This document shows, in pieces, positions 6,096 through 6,368 of a DNA stretch of 6,368 nucleotides. The first letter of the stretch is position 1. Each line of letters opens with the position of its first letter. Both the position numbers and the translations under genes were made by a program. Origin of the DNA: Christensenella sp. UBA5399 (lineage in GTDB: Bacteria > Bacillota > Clostridia > Christensenellales > Christensenellaceae); contig DHOD01000026.1 of NCBI GenBank assembly GCA_002407725.1, positions 17,962 through 24,329 of the forward strand, written 5' to 3'. The notes beneath the pieces were generated by a model. It was not told the DNA's origin. It did not search any database and worked only from the letters and a program-made list of their open reading frames with translations.

Positions 6096-6146
6096 GGAAA
6101 ATAAAAAGTAAACAAAAATCTATTGGAAAAAGAAAGGTTTATGAAA

Positions 6147-6368
6147 ATGGAAAAACAAGCATTAGGTATGGTAGAAACTAGAGGTTTGATAGGCTCGATC
6201 GAAGCGGCTGACGCAATGGTGAAGGCTGCTGACGTATCGCTGATCGGCAAAGAGCAGATCGGTTCCGGCCTGGTAACAGTGATGGTTCGCGGCGATGTTG
6301 GCGCGGTCAAGGCTGCTGTTGATGCTGGCGCTGCTGCTGCAAAGCGCGTAGGCGACCTGTACGGCGTG
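6147..6368 (+). CDS. BMC-H hexameric shell protein (PduA/PduJ type), incomplete at window end
   Basis: The first 74 residues are present and the frame is open to the window edge. It is a near copy of the BMC-H protein at 5484-5792, with 67 of 74 residues identical and the same GSG pore loop at 39-41. Substitutions are mostly mild (K12R, A17S, N29D, Q36E, S57A). I start at ATG 6147 because AGAAAGG (6131-6137) lies 9 nt upstream. The ATG at 6141, two codons earlier and in frame, would leave only 3 nt. The 81-nt gap before it contains the hairpin at 6074-6095 and an A-rich stretch. Paired PduA and PduJ paralogues are usual in Pdu operons and are major facet components. The C-terminus is outside the window, so whether it shares the alanine/lysine tail is unknown. 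Confidence 0.92.
   Translation, partial: MEKQALGMVETRGLIGSIEAADAMVKAADVSLIGKEQIGSGLVTVMVRGDVGAVKAAVDAGAAAAKRVGDLYGV

Overview
The window is a stretch of a bacterial microcompartment (BMC) operon of the Pdu type, with every gene on the + strand. Strong purine-rich ribosome binding sites, a GC-moderate coding style and the Pdu/glycyl-radical-like gene set suggest an anaerobic Firmicutes (clostridial) genome. That taxonomic guess is inference; nothing in the window fixes the species.

Layout. Bases 1-323 are an AT-rich upstream region with weak promoter-like elements, a repeated TGTGA motif and an inverted repeat followed by a T-run. Then come pduL (phosphotransacylase, probable TTG start), a PduM-like protein, a pduN/eutN vertex protein and pduP (CoA-acylating aldehyde dehydrogenase). 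Next is a 138-bp hairpin-rich element with terminal inverted repeats that looks like a non-coding mobile element (MITE-like). It is followed by pduS (RnfC-like Fe-S flavoprotein), pduT (tandem-BMC-domain trimer with an Fe-S cysteine), a PduA/PduJ-type hexamer gene, a second EutN-type vertex gene, a 6066-6146 spacer with a strong hairpin, and the start of a second, nearly identical PduA/PduJ-type gene that runs off the window.

How the parts work together. PduP oxidises an aldehyde made by a signature enzyme outside the window to acyl-CoA, producing NADH. PduL converts acyl-CoA to acyl-phosphate and recycles CoA. PduS and PduT probably move electrons from NADH through Fe-S clusters to or across the shell. 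The BMC-H, BMC-T and BMC-P proteins build facets and vertices, and PduM probably helps link core and shell. The order L-M-N-P-S-T matches the canonical pdu order with pduO and pduQ absent. No signature enzyme (B12 diol dehydratase, ethanolamine lyase or glycyl radical enzyme) is in view, so the substrate cannot be assigned.

The core system is a known class. The least explained items are the inverted-repeat element between pduP and pduS, the enlarged PduM-like protein, and the duplicated shell genes.
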